Of a stretch of DNA of 64,000 nt, positions 32,442 through 39,887 are shown one piece after another. This DNA comes from a virus: the IMG/VR virus record IMGVR_UViG_3300008267_000005, positions 110,943 through 174,942 of that record; one strand, 5' to 3'. Position 1 is the stretch's first letter; every line of letters begins with the position of its first letter. A model generated the notes under the pieces. The model was given only the letters and a program-made list of their open reading frames with translations. It had not been told where the DNA came from and made no database searches. A program made the position numbers and the translations under genes.

Positions 32442-34754
32442 ATGGAAAAAAATATTAATCCAGAAATTAACAAATTAAATATGGAGACTTCCAAAAATGC
32501 TGCAGATTCTCTTAGAGAATGGGCTGGATTAGATGCTCAAAAAGCTCCTGTTGCATCTTCATTTTTAAATGGATCAACTTCGCAAATGATTAAAGAATCA
32601 AAAGATACTAATTTTTCACCCAAAGCAACTGAGGACACAATCTTTAGTTTTGGTTTATTGAATACAGTATCTGCACTTAAAAATTCTAGTCTTTATGATC
32701 TTCCAGCAGGTAAAATTATGTTGGAGAAATTTGAAGGTCTATTAATTTCTAAAAATATTCCAGAAGCTTTTTTGATAGAAGGATTTATTCAAGAACTTAG
32801 CTCTTTTTCGTGGGAAGGATCAGCTGCATCTGTTTTAGAAAACGTAACTCACATTTTTGAAAATAGAAGAAGAGAAATAGAGGTAATAAAGACATACGAG
32901 TCAATTAAAAATGCTCCAGGCAGAGACATATTTTCTGATGCAACATCCACTATGAAAAATTGGTTGGTTTCAGAGAAAAGAACTACAGATTCGCTTTTGC
33001 ATGGACTTAAAAGATTTGGATTTAATCCAATGGTAAGAAATCTCGTTAGCTTTTTATCAATTCACGAAAATAAGGTTAGTAATAAATTCTATGTAGGAGC
33101 AGACAATTCAATTTGTGAGGTTTCTAACATATATTCACCTTTGCTTGTTACTGAAAGTGGAGTGGTATTCTTCTCTAGTGGAAAATACTTCAAAATAGAA
33201 GAGACTACACAAACAATATTTGAATGTCAAATGGAGGAAGTTCCTGTTGATTTTCAACAAAAAGCTGTAATGGTTGGTGATAGAGATATTAACATAGACA
33301 ATAACAAAATTACCTTGAATATAGGTAAAAACAAAGTTGAAATTGTTTTTGAAAACAAAGAGAAAACAATTTATTACGACGGAAAGAAAATCAGTGAGAG
33401 CGATTTACCTTTAGCAGTTAGCGTTTCTACTGGAAATCTTTTAGAAGGTGCTAATAGCAGGATAAACAGAGCAATCTTTGTAGCTTCAGCTTCAGAAGAA
33501 ATTGTAGATATCGATTTCGGAAAGAAAATTAAGTCAAAAGTTTACGAAGGTGTTGAGGCAAACGTTTTCAAATTGAAGGATAAAATTTATGTTCAAACTG
33601 TTAATCCAGCAATGAAACTCAATAAAATTTATGAGTCAAATGCTACTCAAGCAGTTAACATAATTAAAGACTTCATCAAGTTTGATATATCAGAGTCTTT
33701 GACTGAGTTTTTGAACGGAGAGGAAGCTTTCTTAAGTGTTATGAAAAATGACAAAAAAGAAATTGTCAAAAACATTGAAATCTTAGAAGGTGAACTTAGA
33801 AAGATCGAAAATGTAAAACAACAGAATCCTCTTATTGCCCAGTCTCCAGAATTAATCAATTTGGAAGAAGGCATAGAAAACGAAATTACCTCTTTGAAAA
33901 ATAAGTGGAACCAAGTTAATCTTGAAATCGAAAGATTTGAGAAGAAGGCAAATGATATTTCTTCAGTTAATGAAGAAATGGGATATCCATTAGACACTGA
34001 AGTTAGAATTAAAAGAAATGGAGTAAAAGGTAAAGTGATTGGTGTTGATGGAAGTTCGAAGACTTATACAATTCTTTTTAAGGAAGGAAAAACTGGTGAA
34101 TACTTTTTCTCTGATGTCGAAGATTTAGCAGATGAAGTTGATCAGTATGACATCAACACTCCAGATATGGATCTTGAATTTACAAGTGAGTCAGATCAAA
34201 GCTTATCTGTAGCACCTGGAGATAATAAAATGTCACAAGGTGACAAGGAGTTCGATTCAATGTATAAGAAGCATTTAGCTAAAGCTCCTGATAATGATCC
34301 AAAGTCAGCAGCAACATTTATTGATAATGAGTCTAATTCAAATTTGGCCGCAGCTCCAGCTCCGAAAGATAAAAAAATAGAAACTGGTAAAGCAGCAATT
34401 TCGAACAAAACTTTGGCAGCTGCTCCTGATGCAAAACAATCAGCTGGAAAAAAATTCATACAGGATTTGACTAATTCAAATTTAGCAGCAGCTCCTTCAG
34501 CAAAAATTAAGAGTGCAGCTCAATTCATTGACGATTTGAAGAAGCAAAACCTAGCTTTAAAAGAGAGCCAAAAGAATTCTCATATTGAAAAAGCTCCAAA
34601 GGCTAAATCAGAAAAGCCTAAGAAGTTTATGGAAGATGAAGAAGATGCTAATTTGGCAGCAGCTCCTGGAGATCACAAGAAGAACGGTAAGAAATTTGTA
34701 GAGGATACAAAGAGAGCAAATCTTTCTTCAGCTCCAAAAGCAAAAAAAAAATAA
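32442..34754 (+). CDS. Large internal/structural protein with 23-residue repeats
   Basis: In this 770-aa protein residues 1-400 are mixed helix and strand with no recognised domain. A coiled coil at about 415-515 follows, then a small KOW/SH3-like barrel at about 515-565 (DTEVRIKRNGVKGKVIGVDG, ending GEYFFSDVEDL). From residue 587 to the end is an array of 23-residue repeats with consensus NLAAAP-x2-K...KFI-x-D. The lysine-rich repeats might bind DNA, capsid or protease. It follows a late-type promoter and ends at an A10 tract and a strong terminator. I infer an internal head or scaffold-associated protein, not certain. Confidence 0.75.
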   Translation: MEKNINPEINKLNMETSKNAADSLREWAGLDAQKAPVASSFLNGSTSQMIKESKDTNFSPKATEDTIFSFGLLNTVSALKNSSLYDLPAGKIMLEKFEGLLISKNIPEAFLIEGFIQELSSFSWEGSAASVLENVTHIFENRRREIEVIKTYESIKNAPGRDIFSDATSTMKNWLVSEKRTTDSLLHGLKRFGFNPMVRNLVSFLSIHENKVSNKFYVGADNSICEVSNIYSPLLVTESGVVFFSSGKYFKIEETTQTIFECQMEEVPVDFQQKAVMVGDRDINIDNNKITLNIGKNKVEIVFENKEKTIYYDGKKISESDLPLAVSVSTGNLLEGANSRINRAIFVASASEEIVDIDFGKKIKSKVYEGVEANVFKLKDKIYVQTVNPAMKLNKIYESNATQAVNIIKDFIKFDISESLTEFLNGEEAFLSVMKNDKKEIVKNIEILEGELRKIENVKQQNPLIAQSPELINLEEGIENEITSLKNKWNQVNLEIERFEKKANDISSVNEEMGYPLDTEVRIKRNGVKGKVIGVDGSSKTYTILFKEGKTGEYFFSDVEDLADEVDQYDINTPDMDLEFTSESDQSLSVAPGDNKMSQGDKEFDSMYKKHLAKAPDNDPKSAATFIDNESNSNLAAAPAPKDKKIETGKAAISNKTLAAAPDAKQSAGKKFIQDLTNSNLAAAPSAKIKSAAQFIDDLKKQNLALKESQKNSHIEKAPKAKSEKPKKFMEDEEDANLAAAPGDHKKNGKKFVEDTKRANLSSAPKAKKK
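34200..34751 (+). repeat. Array of eight to nine 23-aa protein repeats
   Basis: The repeats sit in the 3' quarter of the 770-codon gene. Each unit opens with (N/H/T)L(A/S)xAP, has a Lys-rich middle and a (K)F(I/M/V)xD helix-like end. Most units are exactly 23 codons. One is cut to 11 codons (NLALKESQKNS) and the last is partial. Confidence 0.85.
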
Positions 34755-34767
34755 ACACTAATAAAAT

Positions 34768-34824
34768 AACTGAGTCTGAGGCCTCTCCAGAACATGGATT
34801 AGGCAACAGACTCAGTTTTATTTT
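34768..34824 (+). terminator. Long structured terminator hairpin
   Basis: AACTGAGTCTG (34768-34778) pairs perfectly with CAGACTCAGTT (34807-34817), with inner GCCT/AGGC and TCCA/TGGA stems, followed by TTATTTT. It sits between the 770-codon gene and the gp55 operon. Incomplete termination would feed transcription into gp55. Confidence 0.75.
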
Positions 34825-34996
34825 GGACGATTTGAAAGATTGTCTGAATAAAATACAAGAACTAGAAACTTCTAGTATAGAAAATGGTAAAATTGGAATA
34901 GACATTATTAAAGATTCAAGGGAAAATTTGGAACAATTAAGAAAAAATTTAGAAGATCAAATCGCTAAGCTCCAAAATAACCTGCCCGAATCATGA
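34823..34996 (+). CDS. 57-aa coiled-coil protein preceding gp55
   Basis: The frame is open from the A10 tract at 34742 to TGA 34994-34996, which overlaps the gp55 ATG. It contains no ATG. The first sensible start is TTG 34823, just after the terminator T-run, giving 57 aa of coiled coil (LKDCLNKIQELETSSIEN, then LEQLRKNLEDQIAKLQNN). In T4 the small protein gp33 acts with gp55, so this could be a partner, but I see no sequence similarity. Alternatively the frame extends the upstream protein by slippage on the A10 run. Confidence 0.5.
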   Translation: MDDLKDCLNKIQELETSSIENGKIGIDIIKDSRENLEQLRKNLEDQIAKLQNNLPES

Positions 34997-35349
34997 TATA
35001 TGTAAAAAACAAAGACCTTAAAAGAGCTTTATTAGAAAGCAAAGAGAAAGGGGAATTAACATCAGAAACTGTAAAAATGTTTACTTTGATAGTTAATGGA
35101 ATGTCTAAGACTCACTCTTATAGGGACACAGAAGATAGAGAAGACTGCATATCTGCTGGATTAGAAGATTTAGTAAAATACTGGAATAGATACGATCCAG
35201 CAAAATCAGATAATCCCTTTGCTTTCATTTCTCAGATTGCACACAACGGTATGAAGAAAGGTTGGAAAAAGATACATCCACCAAAATCTATCAAGACCAT
35301 TCCATTTTCTAGAATAGTAAAAGAGGAAAACTCTAATTACAACATCTAA
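34993..35349 (+). CDS. 55: gp55-like late-transcription sigma factor (short)
   Basis: The 118-aa protein aligns with the N-terminal two-thirds of T4 gp55: YVKNKDLKRALLESKE, VKMFTLIVNGMSKTHSY, a region 2-like EDCISAGLEDLVKYWNRYDP, and NPFAFISQIAHNGMKKGWKK. These segments bind the polymerase clamp helices and the late -10 element. T4 gp55 (185 aa) continues to a C-terminal sliding-clamp-binding tail, which is missing here. It probably recognises the GATATATA motif. How late transcription is coupled to replication without that tail is open. Confidence 0.85.
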   Translation: MIYVKNKDLKRALLESKEKGELTSETVKMFTLIVNGMSKTHSYRDTEDREDCISAGLEDLVKYWNRYDPAKSDNPFAFISQIAHNGMKKGWKKIHPPKSIKTIPFSRIVKEENSNYNI

Positions 35350-35366
35350 TCCCTATTATTCATTTT

Positions 35367-35378
35367 GAATATATAAAG
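35367..35378 (+). promoter_or_regulatory. Late-promoter-like variant upstream of gp4
   Basis: GAATATATAAAG lies 61 nt before the gp4 start, further than usual. The transcript leader would contain the palindrome at 35393-35410. Confidence 0.4.
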
Positions 35379-35392
35379 TCACTGTGTAGCGG

Positions 35393-35410
35393 AATTCTGT
35401 ATACAGAATT
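35393..35410. promoter_or_regulatory. Perfect 18-bp palindrome in the gp4 leader
   Basis: AATTCTGTATACAGAATT is a perfect inverted repeat in a 78-bp intergenic region between gp55 and gp4. It could be an operator for a dimeric protein or an RNA hairpin (AATTCTG/CAGAATT, loop TATA). No T-run follows. Confidence 0.5.
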
Positions 35411-35427
35411 TAAACATTTTGTAGGAA

Positions 35428-35922
35428 ATGAAAAACATAAAGAACTTAAGACCTAATAAAAACTCAGTCTATCAACAAGGACTTTATGTTCCGACAAATC
35501 CGAAAAAGTATATAGGGGATATCAACAACATTATTTACAGAAGTTCTTGGGAAAGAAGATTCTGCCAGTATTGCGATATGAACCCAAATATTACTAAATG
35601 GAGTTCAGAAGCAATTTGTGTTAAGTACTGGAGTCCAATCGATAAGAAAGAGCACAATTACAACATAGATTACTATATCCAGGTAAAAAAAGGTGATGTT
35701 CTAGAAAACTGGTTAATAGAAATCAAACCAGAAGATCAGTATGCTTTAGATAAAAGACCAAAAGAACCAACTGGAAACTTAACTGAGAAGAAGATTCGAT
35801 CATATAATGAAAAGCTTAAGATCTGGATCACTAACAGGGCAAAGTTTGAAGCTGCTAAAAGATTTGCAGAAGATAGAGGCTACAAGTTCGGAGCTATTAA
35901 TGAGAAATTTATAATGCGATGA
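35428..35922 (+). CDS. 4: gp4-like head completion protein
   Basis: The 164-aa protein has YRSSWERRFCQYCDMNPNIT, then KWSSEAICVKYWSPIDKKEH and NYNIDYYIQVKKGD...WLIEIKPEDQ. This is the family of T4 gp4 and its phage relatives, with a TnsA-like nuclease arrangement (Glu in SSWE, Asp in NIDYY, ExK in IEIKP). T4 gp4 is needed to complete DNA-filled heads for tail joining. Length is close to T4 gp4 (150 aa). It overlaps the next gene (ATGA) and precedes the portals. Confidence 0.88.
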   Translation: MKNIKNLRPNKNSVYQQGLYVPTNPKKYIGDINNIIYRSSWERRFCQYCDMNPNITKWSSEAICVKYWSPIDKKEHNYNIDYYIQVKKGDVLENWLIEIKPEDQYALDKRPKEPTGNLTEKKIRSYNEKLKIWITNRAKFEAAKRFAEDRGYKFGAINEKFIMR

Positions 35923-36512
35923 AATCCTTCCAGGAAAGGTTCGAAGAATATCAATTGAGTGTCTCTGGTCTGTCTTCCTTATCCGATGCTTCATTTCTGT
36001 TTTGGAGAGAAAATTATCTTGACAAAAAATCAACCTTACAGATTTCTGATTTTCTAGTTGGTAAAATATATTCCTTTGATTACAACGATAAACTCGATAA
36101 ATCAAAGAAATTCGTAAACAGAAGACCTCTTTTGTTTTTTATGGGATTCTTTAACTCCCAAGATAAACTTGTATTTAGTGGGCTAGATTTAGTTCTTATT
36201 CCTCCTCAATATAGACTTGCTTTTTTCAGTAGAATAAGTAGTGTCTATGAATCCCAAATATCGACCAATGTTCAAAGGATAGAAAAAGGTGATGTTTTAG
36301 AACAGGTGCAATTAAAATGTGACTATCCAACTATGGATTTAATCATGAAAGGAATTCCTTGGAAGAATTCTTATAGAGCTTGGGATTTACAGAAAATAAG
36401 AGATGCAAAAGAAATTACCTACGAAGATTGGACTAGAATAGTATATCTGCATACCAGGGCAATTGAAGGGACCCCGATTGAAGAGATATATAAGAAAAAC
36501 TCACTAGCATAA
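35919..36512 (+). CDS. Phage structural or assembly protein of unknown type
   Basis: The 197-aa protein contains a constrained pattern: GKIYSFDYNDKL...RRPLLFFMGFF...LVFSGLDLVLIPPQYRLAFF. The same pattern (small-protein barrel with 'LGxNLxYLPxxYR') occurs in unassigned proteins of T4-like marine phages. Placed between gp4 and the portal, it may be a head-completion, DNA-end or neck factor. Its last codons contain the GATATATA motif of the portal gene. Confidence 0.65.
   Translation: MKSFQERFEEYQLSVSGLSSLSDASFLFWRENYLDKKSTLQISDFLVGKIYSFDYNDKLDKSKKFVNRRPLLFFMGFFNSQDKLVFSGLDLVLIPPQYRLAFFSRISSVYESQISTNVQRIEKGDVLEQVQLKCDYPTMDLIMKGIPWKNSYRAWDLQKIRDAKEITYEDWTRIVYLHTRAIEGTPIEEIYKKNSLA
36485..36495 (+). 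promoter_or_regulatory. Late-promoter-like motif inside preceding gene
   Basis: GATATATAAGA lies 27 nt before the first portal ATG, within the coding sequence of the upstream gene. Keeping the motif in coding sequence at the standard spacing argues for function. Confidence 0.6.
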
Positions 36513-38116
36513 TGGCTGGATTTACAGATGGCAAAAAAACTTTTTTTAGCTCTATTGTAGAGAATATTAAAAAAGTGGGAAATTTCGGAATGGCTTATGG
36601 AGATCTAGTCGTAAAAAATTCCTATGCAGTTGGTGTTACTGAGGCACAATTTCTTAAGAAAGGTGGTATAAAGGATGAGTCATTCCTTTTCGGGATAAGA
36701 AAAGCAGATACCACAACAAAACAATACATAGCTTATTTTGATAAGGATTTCAAGAACAAAAGACATTATGTTCAAGGGTTTGCACAAAATCCGGAAATAG
36801 AATTCATATTAGATACTGTATGTGATGAATCGATAGTTTATGATGATAAGAATTTCTGGGCTTATTTCTCTTTCATGCAACATGAAGATGTCGATAAAGA
36901 AATCTATGCTCAGACCCAAAAAAGATATAAAGAAATTTATAACCTATTTGGATTCAATCAGGATATCTCAGCTTGGCATTTATTCCGCAAATTTTTAGTA
37001 GAGGGAAATCTTGCTTTTGAAATAGTTTTCGATAAGAAAGGAAAAAGTATAGTTGGATTCAAAGAAATAGATGCAGCATCGTTAGTTCCAACTGTAGAAG
37101 CTCAGCCTGATGGATCTTTCGTTGATATCTGGATTCAATATCCTGATAATCCTTCCTTAACCAGAAAATTGTACGATTCGCAAATCATCTATATAAGTTA
37201 CGCCAAGGGTGGTGGTACAGCTTCGAGAATAAGCTACATTGAAAGATTAATAAGGTCATTCAATTTGCTTAGAATCATGGAGCACACTAGGATAATTTGG
37301 AACGTGATGAATTCCTCTTATCGTATGGCTATGACTGTACCAATAGGTACAAAATCACCACAAAAAGCCAAACAAACTCTAGGTGAACTTATGTCAATTT
37401 ACAAAGAGGACATAAGATTAAATACAGACTCTGGTGAGTTAACAGTTGACGGAAGGCCAAAAATACAATTCTTCAAGAATTATTTAATGCCATCTTCTCC
37501 TAATGGAACTCCAGATATTCAGCCTTTACCAGGAGCTGGTGATGCCACTGCATTTTCTGATACAAAGGCTCTTCAATATTTTGCAAACAAATTAAGGATA
37601 GATTCAAAAGTTCCAGTTTCAAGATTTGGAAGAGAAGACAGCGGATCTGAAGGAACTATTTCCTTTGGAGCAGATGGATTGGATATGGAAGAAATTAGAT
37701 TTAGTAAATTCATAAACAGGCTAAGGTCAATCTACCAAGAAATCTTAATGAAACCCCTCTGGGTCCAATTTTGTTTGGACTTTCCGCATCTCAAAAATGA
37801 CTATATAATTAAATCCGAATTTGGTCTTGATTACGTGAAAGAGAACATGTTTAAAGAAGCCAAGGAGATGGAAATTATGACAGCAAGAAAAGATCAAGTG
37901 ATTAAAATATTGGGCTTGAAAAATTCAGAGGGTAAACCATATTTTAGTTTACAATTCTTGCTCGACAGATATCTTGGAATGACAGCTCAAGATAGAATTG
38001 ATAACGAAAAAGCTAAGAAAGAAGCTGCTGAGAAGAAAAAAGAAGCAGAAGGAAAAGAGGGTGAGGGCACGGAAGAAACTAAACCTGAAGAAGCTGCAGG
38101 AGAATTTAAATTATAA
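36512..38116 (+). CDS. 20: Portal protein (gp20), first paralog
   Basis: The 534-aa protein is the size of T4 gp20. T4-like blocks include EFILDTVCDESIVYDDKNF, LLRIMEHTRIIWNVMNSSYR, VPIGTKSPQKAKQTLGELMS, YKEDI and the C-terminal DMEEIRFSKFINRLRSIYQE, then MKPLWVQFCLDFP. The tail is Lys/Glu-rich and disordered. The dodecameric portal nucleates the prohead and is the docking site for gp17. Late-type promoter 27 nt upstream. A full-length paralog follows 2 nt after the stop. Confidence 0.93.
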   Translation: MAGFTDGKKTFFSSIVENIKKVGNFGMAYGDLVVKNSYAVGVTEAQFLKKGGIKDESFLFGIRKADTTTKQYIAYFDKDFKNKRHYVQGFAQNPEIEFILDTVCDESIVYDDKNFWAYFSFMQHEDVDKEIYAQTQKRYKEIYNLFGFNQDISAWHLFRKFLVEGNLAFEIVFDKKGKSIVGFKEIDAASLVPTVEAQPDGSFVDIWIQYPDNPSLTRKLYDSQIIYISYAKGGGTASRISYIERLIRSFNLLRIMEHTRIIWNVMNSSYRMAMTVPIGTKSPQKAKQTLGELMSIYKEDIRLNTDSGELTVDGRPKIQFFKNYLMPSSPNGTPDIQPLPGAGDATAFSDTKALQYFANKLRIDSKVPVSRFGREDSGSEGTISFGADGLDMEEIRFSKFINRLRSIYQEILMKPLWVQFCLDFPHLKNDYIIKSEFGLDYVKENMFKEAKEMEIMTARKDQVIKILGLKNSEGKPYFSLQFLLDRYLGMTAQDRIDNEKAKKEAAEKKKEAEGKEGEGTEETKPEEAAGEFKL

Positions 38117-38118
38117 CT

Positions 38119-39765
38119 ATGGCTGGATTTATAGATAACTTAGGAAAATTCAATCCCAACATATCGAGGATTATTAAAAATCTCAGCGGGTTAGGAAGCT
38201 TTGGAATGGATTACAAAGATCTTGTGATTCAAGACTCTATGGCTATTGGTATATCTGAAGCCAATATGAGGGAAAGATTCGGTTTTTCTGAGGATGACGA
38301 AGATTTCATTTATAGTATAGCTGCTCAAGACACATCTAATAGGAAATATATCGCTTATTTTGATAAAGACTATCCTTACAAAAGAGATTTCTTAAGAACG
38401 TTTGCCCTCAATGCTGAAATAGAATACATTCTAGACACTATTTGTGATGAAGCCATAGTGTACGATGAGAAAAACTTCTTTTGTCATCCTAGCATGATTA
38501 ATATGGATTTAAAGGAGGATGTGGTACAAGCGCTTAGGAAGAACTTCAGAAAACTTTATGTACTTCATAATTTTGCCAATGGGTTAACTGGTTGGCAATA
38601 TTTCAGACAACTTTTAGTTGAAGGGTTTCTTGCTTTTGAGATCATATACTCTAGCGATGGTAAAGAAATTGTGGGATTCAAAGAACTCGATGCAACAAGT
38701 TTAACCCCTGCAGTTGAAAAAAGACCCGATGGCACAAGAGAATCTATCTGGTGGCAATACTATGGTGAAACTACAAGACAAAGAAGACTTTTGGATGCCC
38801 AAGTTATTTACATATCTTATGCTAAGGCCAACACTGCATCAAGAACATCTTATACGGAAAGATTGATTAGATCTTATAACTTGTTAAAGATCATGGAGCA
38901 TTCTAGGATTATCTGGAATGTTATGAACTCGCAGTTTAGAATTAAAATGACAGTTCCTATCGGAAGTAAGTCACCACAAAAGGCAAAAGAGACACTTGGC
39001 GAGCTTATGTCAGTTTACAAGGAGGATATTAAACTCGATACAACATCAGGAGAACTTGCTATTAATGGAAGACCAGATTTACAGTTTTATAAAAACTATC
39101 TTTTTCCTCAACAAGCAGGGAATAGTGTTAAAGTAGAAACCATTAATGCTCAAGGGCCAAACTTGAACATTATGGATTCTGTTGTTTATTTCTATAACAA
39201 ACTCAGACAGGATTCAAAAATACCTTACAATAGATTTAGTGCAAGATGGGGGGTTGGGGCTGGAAATCCTTTTAAAATCCCAGCAGATGGATCTGAAAGA
39301 GATGAAGTAAGATTTTCAAAGTTTGTTACAAGATTAAGGTCTATATTCCAAGAGATTGTTGTTAAACCCCTTTGGATTCAAATGTGTTTAGATTTTCCAA
39401 GCCTTAAGAATGACCCAGAATTTAGAAGTCAAATAGGGGTTAAGTTCGAAAGTGACAATGTTTTTGGTGAATCCAGAGAAATTGAGCAACTTATTAAGAA
39501 AATCGATTTTGTTACATCATTGGGAGAAATCAAAGAAAATGTAAACGATGAAGAAGTACAATATTTCAACCAAGACTTCCTCATTGAAAGGTTCTTGGAT
39601 TTAAACTATGATGACATTAGGATGAACAAAACTTACATTGAAAAAAGTCAAGGAGCTTCTGGTGTAGCAACAGAAGGGGGAGCAGCACCAGCTGAAACTA
39701 CTCCAGCTGCTGAAACACCTGCGACAGAAACTCCAGCTGCCGAAACACCACCTGCAGAAGCATAA
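38119..39765 (+). CDS. 20: Portal protein (gp20), second paralog
   Basis: The 548-aa protein is collinear with the upstream portal throughout: N-terminal MAGF, YIAYFDKD, EYILDTICDEAIVYDEKNF, RTSYTERLIRSYNLLKIMEH, VPIGSKSPQKAKETLGELMS, DEVRFSKFVTRLRSIFQE and VKPLWIQMCLDFP. The tail differs (Ala/Pro/Thr/Glu repeats of AETPA type). All portal blocks are intact, so both are probably made. No GATATATA precedes it, so it depends on upstream transcription. A weak terminator follows. Confidence 0.9.
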   Translation: MAGFIDNLGKFNPNISRIIKNLSGLGSFGMDYKDLVIQDSMAIGISEANMRERFGFSEDDEDFIYSIAAQDTSNRKYIAYFDKDYPYKRDFLRTFALNAEIEYILDTICDEAIVYDEKNFFCHPSMINMDLKEDVVQALRKNFRKLYVLHNFANGLTGWQYFRQLLVEGFLAFEIIYSSDGKEIVGFKELDATSLTPAVEKRPDGTRESIWWQYYGETTRQRRLLDAQVIYISYAKANTASRTSYTERLIRSYNLLKIMEHSRIIWNVMNSQFRIKMTVPIGSKSPQKAKETLGELMSVYKEDIKLDTTSGELAINGRPDLQFYKNYLFPQQAGNSVKVETINAQGPNLNIMDSVVYFYNKLRQDSKIPYNRFSARWGVGAGNPFKIPADGSERDEVRFSKFVTRLRSIFQEIVVKPLWIQMCLDFPSLKNDPEFRSQIGVKFESDNVFGESREIEQLIKKIDFVTSLGEIKENVNDEEVQYFNQDFLIERFLDLNYDDIRMNKTYIEKSQGASGVATEGGAAPAETTPAAETPATETPAAETPPAEA

Positions 39766-39798
39766 TCCACGTTTCCATTTTCTTCATATTATTCCTTT

Positions 39799-39821
39799 CA
39801 CTGGAAACTCCTGTGTTTTTT
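39799..39821 (+). terminator. Probable terminator after the portal pair
   Basis: CAC-T-GGA-AAC-TCC-T-GTG forms a short hairpin with one T-T mismatch and is followed by TTTTTT. Weak but well placed between the head genes and the ligase promoter. Confidence 0.5.
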
Positions 39822-39864
39822 GGTGTAAAATAGTAGGAATTTTTTTTTCTTCTTCTAATTTTCT

Positions 39865-39872
39865 TAAATTTG
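39865..39872 (+). promoter_or_regulatory. Host-type promoter -7 box (TAAATTTG)
   Basis: TAAATTTG lies 23 nt before the ligase ATG and matches TAnnTTTG. A long T-rich tract (39837-39863) precedes it. Confidence 0.55.
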
Positions 39873-39887
39873 CTTAAAACAAATAAC

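Noticed and set aside
38119-39765. Second portal as a decayed pseudogene
   Set aside because: The frame is intact, all conserved blocks are present, and the length is close to its neighbour.
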